Of a DNA stretch of 30,018 nt, positions 29,977 through 30,018 are shown in pieces (the stretch's first letter is position 1; every line of letters starts with the position of its first letter). A model generated the notes under the pieces. The model saw only the letters and a list, made by a program, of their open reading frames with translations, did not search any database and was not told where the DNA came from. The DNA comes from JBAZQS01 sp041645075 (GTDB taxonomy: Bacteria > Patescibacteriota > Patescibacteriia > 2-01-FULL-39-33): positions 1 through 30,018 of the forward strand of contig JBAZQS010000010.1 of the NCBI GenBank assembly GCA_041645075.1. The letters are read 5' to 3'. Position numbers and translations under genes: made by a program.

Positions 29977-30018
29977 AAAATGATTTGAGCCGTAGCCCGG
30001 CTACGGTGAAAATCATTT
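29977..30018. repeat. Palindromic repeat at the right edge of the window
   Basis: The outer arms AAATGATTT (29978-29986) and AAATCATTT (30010-30018) enclose CCGTAG...CTACGG. It may continue past the window end. The 95 bp between it and the NifU-domain gene hold no feature I can recognise. Confidence 0.65.

Noticed and set aside
1..30018. Alternative code 25 (UGA as glycine)
   Set aside because: UGA ends several genes at the expected family length (for example uppP and pilM), so the standard bacterial code is used.

Overview
The window looks like a chromosomal segment of a Candidate Phyla Radiation (Patescibacteria) bacterium, probably a Parcubacteria-type lineage. This is inferred from the gene content (reduced but complete housekeeping proteins, a short HPF, a PilB/PilC/PilMNO pilus set without accessory genes, a CAP-domain surface protein, a divergent PAP2 protein), the AT-rich compact layout, and the short palindromic repeats, some of them inside genes. 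UGA is used as a stop codon (for example uppP, pilM), so this is not a code-25 lineage. No tRNA, rRNA, CRISPR array, transposase or phage gene was seen.

Layout. 1-3.2 kb: a truncated CDS at the edge, mltG, a CAP-domain protein, uppP and a PAP2-like protein. 3.2-6.5 kb: three small monocistronic genes of unknown function, among which sit mutM, a MutT/MTH1-type Nudix gene and an ASCH-domain gene. 6.5-19 kb: a long minus-strand stretch of envelope and translation/secretion genes. In transcription order it runs: small membrane protein, mraY, small membrane protein, murD, ftsW, murG, murC, murB, hpf, then a small unknown gene and secA. 19-27.4 kb: a plus-strand type IV pilus cluster (pilB, pilC, four pseudopilin-like genes, pilM, pilN, pilO and a PilP-like gene). 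27.4-30 kb: minus-strand rfbA, a cysteine desulfurase gene and a NifU-domain gene.

How the genes work together. MraY, MurG, MurB, MurC, MurD, FtsW and MltG make, polymerise and trim peptidoglycan. UppP recycles the undecaprenyl carrier used by MraY. SecA exports the pre-pilins and envelope proteins. MutM and the Nudix enzyme are both of the kinds that handle 8-oxoguanine. The pilus cluster supplies the motor, the platform and what look like minor or priming pilins; no obvious major pilin, PilT, PilD or secretin is present here. The desulfurase and NifU protein form a minimal Fe-S unit.

Two expression styles are visible. Housekeeping genes tend to have extended -10 promoters (TGnTATAAT) or TATAAT boxes with very short leaders and no Shine-Dalgarno. 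Six other units (start codons at 3305, 5161, 6304, 9759, 15302 and 28300) have a TTGACA/TTGACT -35 box and a strong GGAG/GGAGG ribosome-binding site, each with a terminator. Four encode small proteins I cannot identify, one is rfbA, and one (15.2-15.5 kb) carries two micro-ORFs and three strong hairpins, antisense to its surroundings in the mur cluster.

The most distinctive feature is palindromic repeats. GC-rich palindromes are inserted in frame in mutM and murD and share an exact 17-bp word. A 24-bp word is shared between mutM and the small gene at 3305. A 48-49 bp AT-rich, three-hairpin element occurs between the hp/mraY and pilB promoters and again, translated, inside a pre-pilin leader. 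Further AT-rich repeats fill gaps in the mur and pil clusters.
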